From Luteococcus sp038433155 (GTDB lineage: Bacteria > Actinomycetota > Actinomycetes > Propionibacteriales > Propionibacteriaceae): DNA of 64,000 nucleotides. Shown here one piece after another: positions 51,317 to 59,050 of the stretch (positions are counted from its first letter, which is position 1; each line of letters begins with the position of its first letter). A program made the position numbers and the translations under genes. Location of the stretch: the NCBI RefSeq assembly GCF_038433155.1, contig NZ_JBCDMW010000004.1, forward strand, positions 1-64,000, in the 5' to 3' direction. The notes below the pieces were generated by a model. That model saw nothing but the letters and a program-made list of their open reading frames with translations, did no database searches and was not told where the DNA came from.

Positions 51317-52052
51317 GTACTTCGAGGCCGTGACCGGCCTCATGAAGAGAATTCTCACCACGCAAGAAGACGCCATCAACCGGGCCGCCGGTCTACTCGC
51401 CGACCAGATCGAGAAGGATCGCCTGGTGCACGTCTACGGGCCTGGCGGACACTCGAACCTCGCATCCCAAGAGGTCTTCTTCCGGGCGGGTGGGCTCATG
51501 CACATCTCTGCGGTCTTGGACGAAGGCACCCTGCTGTCCTCCGGTGCGCTGCGGTCGATGGCCATTGAGCGCACCCCCGGATACGGGCGGATTGTCATCG
51601 ACGACCAACGGCTCGGTCCAGACGATCTCCTGGTCCTGGTCAACGCCTACGGGATCAACGCGGCGCTGATCGACGCGGCGCTGCGCGCCCGAGAGCTCGG
51701 GGTGAAGACCATCGGCGTCTCGTCCCGCTCGCACGCGGAGGGGACGACGCTGGACCATCCGGCTCGGCACCCGTCGAAGCAGAACCTGCACGACGTCGTC
51801 GACCTGCACATCGACACCCTCGTTCCCATCGGGGACGCGCTCATCCAGGTCCAGGGTGCACTGGAGAAGTCCGGCGCTAGCTCGACCTTTGCCAACGCGT
51901 TCACCATGAACTGGCTGATGCTCGCGACCCTCGAGGAACTCGTGGAACGCGGTGTCGAGGTGCCGATGTGGCGCAGTGGCAATGCCCCTGGTGGGGATGA
52001 GGCGAACAGCCGCTTCATCCATGCTTTCAAGGGGCGGGTGCGATGCCTGTGA
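51297..52052 (+). CDS. SIS domain sugar isomerase-like protein (UPF0309 type)
   Basis: A 251-residue sugar-isomerase-domain protein. The phosphosugar-binding features are VYGPGGHSNLASQEVFFRAGG, PDDLLVLVNAYGINAALIDAA and GVKTIGVSSRSHAE. It resembles UPF0309 and AgaS-like SIS proteins, some of which isomerise or deaminate amino-sugar phosphates. Start ATG 51297 lies inside the end of the NagB-like gene. It overlaps nagA by 10 bases. One of two candidates for the deaminase step. Confidence 0.85.
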   Translation: MPSLGAEYFEAVTGLMKRILTTQEDAINRAAGLLADQIEKDRLVHVYGPGGHSNLASQEVFFRAGGLMHISAVLDEGTLLSSGALRSMAIERTPGYGRIVIDDQRLGPDDLLVLVNAYGINAALIDAALRARELGVKTIGVSSRSHAEGTTLDHPARHPSKQNLHDVVDLHIDTLVPIGDALIQVQGALEKSGASSTFANAFTMNWLMLATLEELVERGVEVPMWRSGNAPGGDEANSRFIHAFKGRVRCL

Positions 52053-53176
52053 GCAGGCAGCCGGGCACGGTGCAAGGGCGTTGTCCGTTCACCGGCACCC
52101 CGCTGGAAGTGCGTTGGAACAGGCATAGGGTCACATCTGTGGAGCGGATTCGCACATGCGACTCCCTACCCTGGCTGGTGCCAGGCCTGGTGGACCTCCA
52201 GGTCAACGGCTACGCCGGCCACGACGTGAACGGTGAACAGGGTGACGCGAGCGACATCGCAGCAATCACCGCTCTGCTGGCCACGGCGGGCGTCACCACG
52301 TGGGTGCCGACCATCATCACGGGTTCGCGAGAGAAGATCCTCTCCTGCTTGAAGCGAGTCGCGAAGGCCCGCCAGGACCCGGTGGTTGCTGCGGCGGTGC
52401 CATACGTGCACGTGGAGGGCCCTTTCATCTCCGAGCTCGATGGCCCCCGCGGGGCCCATGACCTCGCCCAGGTACGTCCGGTCGACGCCGACGAGGTGGC
52501 CGAGTGGAACCAGGTCACCCGGGTGGGCTACGTCACCCTCTCCCCGCACTGGCCGGGTAGCGCCGAGCAGATCACCCGCATCGTGGCCTCCGGAACTCGC
52601 GTGGCGATCGGGCACACGCACTGTTCGCCTGAGGAGGTGGCTGCCGCGGTGGATGCCGGTGCCACTATGTCCACCCATCTGGGCAACGGGATCTTTGCCG
52701 AGCTGCCCCGGCACCCGAACCCGATCTGGAGCCAGCTGGGTGACCCGCGGCTGACGGCGGGTCTGATCGGCGACGGTCATCACCTGCCGGGCGAGGTGCT
52801 CGAGGCCATGGTGCGGGCGAAGGGAACGAAGGACTGTTTCCTGGTTTCGGATTCGGCAGCCCTGGCGGGCTCAGCGCCCGGTGTCTACGACACTCCCGTG
52901 GGCGGAAGGGTCGAACTCACCGCCGATGGCCGGCTCACCCTACCGGGCACCCCCCTGCTGGCTGGATCAGGGGTGAACCTTGCACAGGTCGTCGTCTCGA
53001 CCCTGGCCAACACTGGTCTCACTGTGCGTGAGGTGGTCGAGATGGCCAGTGTGACTCCGTCGCGGCTGCTCGGCCGGACTCCTGCCTACCTGCAGGCCGG
53101 TGCCCGCCCTGACCTGGTCACCTTGGACGAGTCTGGCCGGGTGCTTGACGTTGTCCAGCAGGGAAGCTTGCTGTGA
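52043..53176 (+). CDS. nagA: N-acetylglucosamine-6-phosphate deacetylase
   Basis: Amidohydrolase of 377 residues that removes the acetyl group from GlcNAc-6-phosphate. Seen are VPGLVDLQVNGYAGHD (46-61), VHVEGPFIS (122-130, metal Glu), HTHCSPEE (metal/substrate His), MSTHLGNG, LIGDGHHLPGEVLEA and SDSAALAGSAPG (catalytic Asp, TDAMAAAG in E. coli). Start ATG 52043. It overlaps the next gene by GTGA. No sugar kinase lies in the operon to make the 6-phosphate. Confidence 0.92.
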   Translation: MPVSRQPGTVQGRCPFTGTPLEVRWNRHRVTSVERIRTCDSLPWLVPGLVDLQVNGYAGHDVNGEQGDASDIAAITALLATAGVTTWVPTIITGSREKILSCLKRVAKARQDPVVAAAVPYVHVEGPFISELDGPRGAHDLAQVRPVDADEVAEWNQVTRVGYVTLSPHWPGSAEQITRIVASGTRVAIGHTHCSPEEVAAAVDAGATMSTHLGNGIFAELPRHPNPIWSQLGDPRLTAGLIGDGHHLPGEVLEAMVRAKGTKDCFLVSDSAALAGSAPGVYDTPVGGRVELTADGRLTLPGTPLLAGSGVNLAQVVVSTLANTGLTVREVVEMASVTPSRLLGRTPAYLQAGARPDLVTLDESGRVLDVVQQGSLL

Positions 53177-54417
53177 ACGCCACCACTGTCGGGATCGCGG
53201 TCGTCGAGGTGAACGTGCCAACGGGCACCCCGATGTCCGGTTTCGCAGCACGGACTGAGGGCTCGACGGGAGTCCACGACCCGACCTCGGTGCGAGCCTT
53301 GGTCATAGGGGGTCATGGCATCGTGGCGGTGGACGTGTGTGCGCTTCACGAGGACACGTGCCACGAGATCGCGGGGCGCAGCGGCCTGGCCTCGGTCACG
53401 GTCAGCGCTACGCACACCCATTCGGGACCGTGTATCTCCCGGGGACGGGTCGGACGGCACAACCCCGAGGTGCATGCAGCCGTGGTGAGTGCCGCCGTCG
53501 AGGCCCTGGACGCTGCCACCGAGGGCGCACAGCCCGTGACCGTCGAGTACCGGGAAGCCACCGGGGTGGGCGTTGCCAGGGACCGCCGACACCTCGAACG
53601 GCCGGTCGATCCACCTCTGCAAGCAGTGTGCTTCCACGCCGGTGACCAGATGGTGGCAGCGATTGTCTCGTACCCCTGCCACCCTGTCGTGTTGGACGGG
53701 ACCAACACTCTGATTACAGGTGACTACGTCCACTTCCTGCGCGTCTCGCTCGAAGAGGAATGGGGCGGCCAGGTGCTCTTCCTCAATGGGACCGCCGGGG
53801 ACCTCAACACCGGACACACCGCAGAGTCTTCCTACGAGCCGGGAAAGGACCCAGCCCGTACCTTTGCCCGGGCTGAGCAGATCGGCACCACGCTTGCGGA
53901 GGCGTTGGCCGCCTCCACGCCGCGGGCAGTGGGTCAGCTCACCACCGGCTTTGCTTGCGCGGATGTATCGCTCGACTTCTCGGATCTCCCCGAGGACGAG
54001 TTGAGCGGTGAGGTTTCCGGCTGGCGTTCCCAGCGCACCGCCGCGCCACCGGGAACTGCAGCTCTGCTGGACATCTGGCTTGACTGGGCTGACCGGTGGC
54101 CGCGGGCGGCCCGCCAGCAGACGACTCAGTGGGCCGCCCGGGTCTCGTGCCTGCGCATTGGCGAGCTGTGGCTCGTGACACTGCCGGGAGAGCCCTTCTT
54201 CGGGGTTGCCGAAGCCATCAGGCGCGCTGCGTCACTCCCGGTGGTTGTTGCTGGCTACACCGATGGTGTGCCCGGGTACATCCCGATGGAGCAGGACTAC
54301 GCGGACGGCGGGTACGAGGTGTGTGACGCGCATCGCTACTACGACATGCCGGCCCCCTTCGCTGTCGGCTCGGCTGAACGGCTCGTCCAGGCGGCCATCC
54401 AGCTCATGGAGGACTGA
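53173..54417 (+). CDS. neutral ceramidase-like hydrolase (cytoplasmic)
   Basis: A 414-residue protein resembling the N-terminal catalytic domain of neutral/alkaline ceramidase. It has the zinc motif SATHTHSGP (78-86), a third His in SYPCHPVVL (His170), GDYVHFLR, and near the end LPGEPFFG and GYTDGVPGYIP. The usual nucleophile motif GDVSPN is GDLNTG (209-214) here, lacking the Ser. There is no signal peptide. GTG 53173 overlaps nagA and its stop overlaps lacI. In an amino-sugar operon it probably hydrolyses an N-acyl or ester bond of a sugar derivative, not ceramide. Confidence 0.82.
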   Translation: MNATTVGIAVVEVNVPTGTPMSGFAARTEGSTGVHDPTSVRALVIGGHGIVAVDVCALHEDTCHEIAGRSGLASVTVSATHTHSGPCISRGRVGRHNPEVHAAVVSAAVEALDAATEGAQPVTVEYREATGVGVARDRRHLERPVDPPLQAVCFHAGDQMVAAIVSYPCHPVVLDGTNTLITGDYVHFLRVSLEEEWGGQVLFLNGTAGDLNTGHTAESSYEPGKDPARTFARAEQIGTTLAEALAASTPRAVGQLTTGFACADVSLDFSDLPEDELSGEVSGWRSQRTAAPPGTAALLDIWLDWADRWPRAARQQTTQWAARVSCLRIGELWLVTLPGEPFFGVAEAIRRAASLPVVVAGYTDGVPGYIPMEQDYADGGYEVCDAHRYYDMPAPFAVGSAERLVQAAIQLMED

Positions 54418-55379
54418 TGCCTGGCCGTTCGACCATCCATCAGGTAGCGAGAGAACTCGGAGTCTCGGCGAGTACCGTCTCGAGGGCCTTCAACAACCCC
54501 AACAAGCTCCTTCCTTCCACCGTGGCACGCGTCAAGGAGAAGTCGGAGGAGATGGGCTACGTGCCCAACAGGCATGCTCAAGCGTTGTCGACCGGAAGGA
54601 CGGGCATCATCTCACTCGTGGTGCCCGACATCACCAACCCGTTCTTCCCACCCATGATCCGGGCAGCCCAGCGCACTGCGGAGTCTGCCGGGCTCAACGT
54701 GATGGTCGTTGAAACCAATTCAGACCCTGACCGGGAACGGTCACACATTGCGTCGCTGCTACCGCACTGCGAGGGAATACTCATTGCCTCACCCCGCCTT
54801 TCCGCGGCCGAACTGCAGGGGATCGCGCAGCTCACCCCGCTCGTGCTGTTGAACAACGACACCGAGGGCGTCGCCCGTGTCCTGCTGTCCACTCGCAAGG
54901 CCCTATGCAATGCCCTGCACCATTTCAGCCAAATGGGGGCGAGGCGAGTCTGCTACATCGGTGGCCCCGCGCGTTCATGGTCAGAGAGCGAACGACGCTC
55001 GACAATTGAAGGTCAGGCATGTGCTCTCGGGCTCACTCTGGAGGTCCGCCGAGTCGAGTCGGGGACCTATGCACAGGCGCGCCACATTGTCGCCGAGGAC
55101 CCCCCACGAGCTGACCTGGTGATCGGGTTTGATGACATCGTTGCCTGTGCCACTCTGGACGGTTTGGCAGACGCTGGGGTGGATGTCCCTGGTCAGACCA
55201 GCCTCTTGGGGTGCGACGATGCCCTGCCGGTGCGGACCAAGCCGCGAATATCCACGATCACGGTGCCTACAGCCGTAGCGACCCACCAAGCAGTGAAGAT
55301 GATCATGGGTTCCTCCACGAACAAGCTTCCGGAACAGCGGCTGCTGTTTCATGGTGAACTGCGGATCCGCGAGACCTGA
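54417..55379 (+). CDS. LacI family transcriptional regulator
   Basis: A 320-residue repressor. HTH and hinge helix: TIHQVARELGVSASTVSRAF, then EEMGYVPNRHAQALSTGRTG. A periplasmic-binding-protein-like effector domain follows (SLVVPDITNPFFPPMIRAA; LLGCDDALPVRTKPRISTI). Overlaps the ceramidase-like gene (TGATG). Last gene of the seven-gene unit and its likely local regulator through the operator at 47731. Only 16 bp separate its stop from that of the convergent mrr gene. Confidence 0.93.
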   Translation: MPGRSTIHQVARELGVSASTVSRAFNNPNKLLPSTVARVKEKSEEMGYVPNRHAQALSTGRTGIISLVVPDITNPFFPPMIRAAQRTAESAGLNVMVVETNSDPDRERSHIASLLPHCEGILIASPRLSAAELQGIAQLTPLVLLNNDTEGVARVLLSTRKALCNALHHFSQMGARRVCYIGGPARSWSESERRSTIEGQACALGLTLEVRRVESGTYAQARHIVAEDPPRADLVIGFDDIVACATLDGLADAGVDVPGQTSLLGCDDALPVRTKPRISTITVPTAVATHQAVKMIMGSSTNKLPEQRLLFHGELRIRET

Positions 55380-55395
55380 AGCCCTACCGTCTCGC

Positions 55396-56301
55396 TCACT
55401 CGAAGAAGTCCTCATCCAGCTCGACGACCTCGTAGGTCTGCTTTGTCTGGACGCCGACACGGTACTTGATCATCAGCGATGCCAGGCGTTGGCCATTGAT
55501 CAGGATGACGCGGGTGGGGATTCCTTGGGCGTAGTTGACAGCATTCACCGTGAAGTCGCTGGAGGTTATGAACACCCCTCGGCTGGCACCGACGCCTGCC
55601 AGGGCACCGATGAAGGCCTGGATGGTTTCCCGGCCGACGTTGTTGCCCTCGGCGTAACGCTTCGCCTGGACGTAGATCTGCTCCAGACCCAGGGCATCCT
55701 GGTCGATCACGCCATCCACGCCGCCATCACCCGTGCCGCCGATTCGATGGCCACGTTGCTCGGCACCGCCGTATCCCATGGCCAACAGCACCTTGACCAC
55801 GGCCTCCTCGAAGAAGGTGGGATCGGCCGCCCGCAACCGATCCAGCGATTCGGCCGCGACGGCCGCGTTGAGTTCGGCGACGGCGCCCTCAATCTGTTCC
55901 ACCGGATCAACCGGGGACACCGGCAGCTCATCAGACGCGGACACCTGGACCGCGGGTTCAGGAGTCTCCCAGAACGGGTCGAGCACCTTGCTGGCATGGG
56001 CATAGTCGTGGAATCCACCCGCGTGGGCATTCATCGCTTCACGACCGGCGTCGGTGAGCCGGTAGGAACCCCGGGCCACTCGCTCGATCCAACCCGCCTT
56101 GTGAACATGGGTGATCGCCCAGCCCGCCCGGTTGTGGGCGCGGGAATCGCCGCTGGCCAGAACCTCGGCGCGGGCGGCCTCGTCCAGGGCCATCCGATCG
56201 AAGGCGGCGGTACGCATCTCCCGGGTGGTGCGGGTGTTCCCGTCCGCCAAGACCTCCAGGATGGGCAGGACGAACTCGGGCCAGATTGGGACAGTGATCA
56301 C
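55396..56301 (-). CDS. mrr: Mrr-type restriction endonuclease
   Basis: A 301-residue type IV-like nuclease. The N-terminal winged-helix domain (Mrr_N) is WPEFVLPILEVLADGNTRTT to SYRLTDAGREAMN. The C-terminal PD-(D/E)xK domain has DPTFFEEAVVKVLLAMGYGG, GTGDGGVDGVID (catalytic Asp) and IYVQAKRY (QxK). GTG 56301 overlaps the hsdS stop (GTGA). It is the third gene of hsdM-hsdS-mrr and probably attacks modified foreign DNA, complementing the type I enzyme. Confidence 0.92.
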   Translation of the reverse strand: MITVPIWPEFVLPILEVLADGNTRTTREMRTAAFDRMALDEAARAEVLASGDSRAHNRAGWAITHVHKAGWIERVARGSYRLTDAGREAMNAHAGGFHDYAHASKVLDPFWETPEPAVQVSASDELPVSPVDPVEQIEGAVAELNAAVAAESLDRLRAADPTFFEEAVVKVLLAMGYGGAEQRGHRIGGTGDGGVDGVIDQDALGLEQIYVQAKRYAEGNNVGRETIQAFIGALAGVGASRGVFITSSDFTVNAVNYAQGIPTRVILINGQRLASLMIKYRVGVQTKQTYEVVELDEDFFE

Positions 56302-57461
56302 AGCTCACCTCGGAAGGCTCGGGACTGGAGGGATGAGAAGAGGGCGTCGGCTTGCCTGACACCGATCGCCACTGCGTCCCGTTGTGTCCGGATGCCTTCG
56401 CAGGTCTTCGCGAAGCCCCGCTGCTTGGTGATGTCCGCGACAGCAATCGGCAGTGTCCGCAATCGTGCTCCAGAGATGTTGGACATGCTGGCGGCGGCGC
56501 CACCTGCGATCTTGCGCACGGCTCGACGCATGTGGGGGCTCATCATGAGGGTCTGGAAGTAGAAGGGGTCGAGGGTGTCTCGCAAGCGGAGCCGGAACAC
56601 GAGGTCGGGGAGGGCAAGGTGGGTGACCTCTTCCTGGACGAGGGCGACATGTCCGACCAGCTCAGGGGTGTTCTTGCGGGTCATCAGAATGTCATCTCTG
56701 TGTACCTCTGCCCTGCGCAGCTGCGCAGGGTCGCCCAGGAACGCCTTGTTCTCCTCTGCCCTGAAGATACCGTGAGTCACGGCGCTGAGCTTGAGAATGC
56801 CCCACTCACCTGAAGCGGCCCCGCGTGCTTCGCAGCTGAGACTAATGCCCGTCTCTATCGCCTGAAGATGCTCGCCCAGAATGTCGCTGGCATCAGTGTG
56901 CGCGAACATCTCGTGGAAGATGGCTTGGGGGAGGGCGTCGAGGTGGGTGAGCTGAGTGCGGCGCTTGGCGCACAGGGCGTCAGCTTGGTCCAGGATCATG
57001 GCAATTCGACGTTGATCAGGGAGGCTGGGGAGAGGGACTAGCGACGCTTTGACGATTCGGTCACTGACTGCCGGATAGCTCGCGCCCGTAGCCGAGCGAA
57101 CCATCGACTCGACAAAGTTGCTTGTGCGAACCCAGTGGAAGAGGTAGTTGGAGTCAATTTCTCGGGTTGGCCGAAGCACGGTGAATCCCGTCGATGCGGT
57201 GGCACCGTCCAAATCCTCGTTGACCCTCGCCACGGCGTTCAAGTTGGGCCGCACCGTGGAAACCAGAACGTCACCTTGGGCAACAAGTTGTCTGGCGCGA
57301 CTCGGAGCATCGCGTCCCAGCAGGATCGAAGGTGCCGAGACACGCTTCTCTGATTGGTTTATGGAACTCAGGTCGATGTAGGTGATCTGGACGTCGGGCT
57401 TCCTCCCCGGGTTCCACTTGGCTATGGGAGTTGTCACCTTGCCTATCGGAACGGTCTTCAC
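56298..57461 (-). CDS. hsdS: type I restriction enzyme specificity subunit
   Basis: DNA recognition subunit, 387 residues. Two target-recognition domains are apparent: TRD1 (about 15-150, ITYIDLSSIN ... TGASYPAVSD) and TRD2 (190-340, GILKLSAVTHGIFRAEENKA, GGAAASMSNISGARL), each followed by a conserved helix (LPDQRRIAMILDQADALCAKR; CEGIRTQRDAVAIGVRQADAL). The GTG start overlaps hsdM. Base composition looks less GC-rich than hsdM, common for hsdS. Confidence 0.9.
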   Translation of the reverse strand: MKTVPIGKVTTPIAKWNPGRKPDVQITYIDLSSINQSEKRVSAPSILLGRDAPSRARQLVAQGDVLVSTVRPNLNAVARVNEDLDGATASTGFTVLRPTREIDSNYLFHWVRTSNFVESMVRSATGASYPAVSDRIVKASLVPLPSLPDQRRIAMILDQADALCAKRRTQLTHLDALPQAIFHEMFAHTDASDILGEHLQAIETGISLSCEARGAASGEWGILKLSAVTHGIFRAEENKAFLGDPAQLRRAEVHRDDILMTRKNTPELVGHVALVQEEVTHLALPDLVFRLRLRDTLDPFYFQTLMMSPHMRRAVRKIAGGAAASMSNISGARLRTLPIAVADITKQRGFAKTCEGIRTQRDAVAIGVRQADALFSSLQSRAFRGEL

Positions 57462-58981
57462 TTCAGCATCGCCTTTAGCTCGGCGAGACCAGCGGCGATC
57501 TCTTCGTCCAGCTTCTCGATGTCGGCGATGATGTCCAGCGGCGCGCGGTGCTCAACCTCCTCGTACTCGACCTCCTTGTAGCGGTTGAGGCTCAGGTCAT
57601 AGCCCTGCACGACAATCTCCGCCTTGGGCACCAGGAAGGACTGGTCAGTGCGCTTGCGGTCGCGCTCGGAAGGGGCCTCGACAGGCTCGGCCACCGTGGT
57701 GGCAGGCGCGGCCGCCCCGGTGGTGTTCAGCGACGCCCAGCGGGTGCGGACGTCGTCCAGGTCACTCTCGGCAATCGGATTGCGCTTGTCGTCCAGGCTG
57801 AAGCCGTCGGCGCGGACGTCGTAGAACCAGACATCGCTGGTGCCACCGACCCCGGTCTTGGTGAAGAGCAGGATCGCCGTCGATACCCCGGCATACGGGC
57901 GAAAGACACCGGAGGGGAGCTTGATCACCGCGTCGAGCTTGTGCTCCTCCACCAGCTGCCGTCGCAGCTCCTTGTGTGCCTTGGAGGAGCCGAACAACAC
58001 CCCATCGGGGACGATCACCGCGGCCCGGCCGCCGGTGGTGAGCAGTTTGATGAACAGCGCCAGGAAGAGCAGCTCGGTCTTCTTGGTCTTCACCGTCTTC
58101 AGCAGGTCCGTCGAGGTCTGCTCGTAGTCCAGTGAGCCGGCGAAGGGTGGATTTGCCAGTACCAAGGAGTACTGACCCTCGTCACCGGCGGCACCCTCGC
58201 TCAACGAGTCCCGGTAGGAGATGTCGGGGGACTGGATGCCGTGCATCAGCATGTTCATGCTGCCGATCCGCAGCATCGTCTTGTCGAAGTCGAAGCCGTG
58301 GAACATCGACTCGTGGAAGTGCTTGCGCTGTGCGGCATCGGTAGTGACCGACGGGTGATGTTCCCGCAGATACTCCGACGCTGCCACCAAGAAGCCAGCA
58401 GTTCCGCAGGCCGGGTCACAAATGGAGTCCTTGGGGGTGGGCGCCATCAGGTCAACCATCAGCTGGATGATGTGCCGCGGGGTGCGGAACTGCCCGTTCA
58501 CGCCAGCGGAGGCGATCTTGCTGAGCAGGTACTCGTACAGGTCCCCGTTGGTGTCCCGGTTCTCCATCGGGATGGTGTCCACCAGGTCCACCACCTTGCT
58601 CAGGAGGGCAGCATTCGGGATGGTGAACCGGGCATCCTTCATGTGCTCGGAGTAGGTGGAACCGTCGCCACCCAGCTGGGTCCCCAGACGTCGCAGGAAG
58701 GGGAAGACCTCTTCCGAGACCCTGGCGAACATCACCTCGGCGGACTCGTTCTTGAACCGACTCCAGCGCAGATGCTGCTGACCGGGCAGGAAGACCGGAT
58801 CCTCGATCACGCCGTCGTTGTACCGGGCCTTGCTCTCGGCCAAGGTCTGCAGCTCGTCGAGCCGACGCATGAACAGCAGGTAGGTGATCTGCTCGATCAC
58901 CTCCAGCGGGTTGGAGATGCCGCCGGACCAGAACGCGTCCCAGACGCGATCCACCTTGCTCTTCAGCTCACCCGTGATCAC
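57458..58981 (-). CDS. hsdM: type I restriction-modification DNA methyltransferase
   Basis: N6-adenine methyltransferase subunit, 507 residues. It contains HsdM_N (KSKVDRVWDAFWSGGISNPL), motif I DPACGTAGFLVA, motif IV NPPF (ANPPFAG), and FRTPRHIIQLMVDL. A linker AATTVAEPVEAPSERD is encoded by the dispersed repeat at 57673. A coiled C-terminal region follows. The GTG at 58981 is weakly supported by ribosome-site sequence. First gene of hsdM-hsdS-mrr; the gap to the antiporter gene is small. Confidence 0.95.
   Translation of the reverse strand: MITGELKSKVDRVWDAFWSGGISNPLEVIEQITYLLFMRRLDELQTLAESKARYNDGVIEDPVFLPGQQHLRWSRFKNESAEVMFARVSEEVFPFLRRLGTQLGGDGSTYSEHMKDARFTIPNAALLSKVVDLVDTIPMENRDTNGDLYEYLLSKIASAGVNGQFRTPRHIIQLMVDLMAPTPKDSICDPACGTAGFLVAASEYLREHHPSVTTDAAQRKHFHESMFHGFDFDKTMLRIGSMNMLMHGIQSPDISYRDSLSEGAAGDEGQYSLVLANPPFAGSLDYEQTSTDLLKTVKTKKTELLFLALFIKLLTTGGRAAVIVPDGVLFGSSKAHKELRRQLVEEHKLDAVIKLPSGVFRPYAGVSTAILLFTKTGVGGTSDVWFYDVRADGFSLDDKRNPIAESDLDDVRTRWASLNTTGAAAPATTVAEPVEAPSERDRKRTDQSFLVPKAEIVVQGYDLSLNRYKEVEYEEVEHRAPLDIIADIEKLDEEIAAGLAELKAMLK
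57673..57700. repeat. dispersed repeat within hsdM
   Basis: GCCTCGACAGGCTCGGCCAC plus CGTGGTGG is a textbook copy of the family, read in frame on the minus strand as TTVAEPVEA. Confidence 0.8.
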
Positions 58982-59050
58982 GAAGGGAGCCTAGTAGCTG
59001 GCACCCACAGAATGTGTTTCTTGCGCTCAGATATGGCGGAAGCTGGGCGC

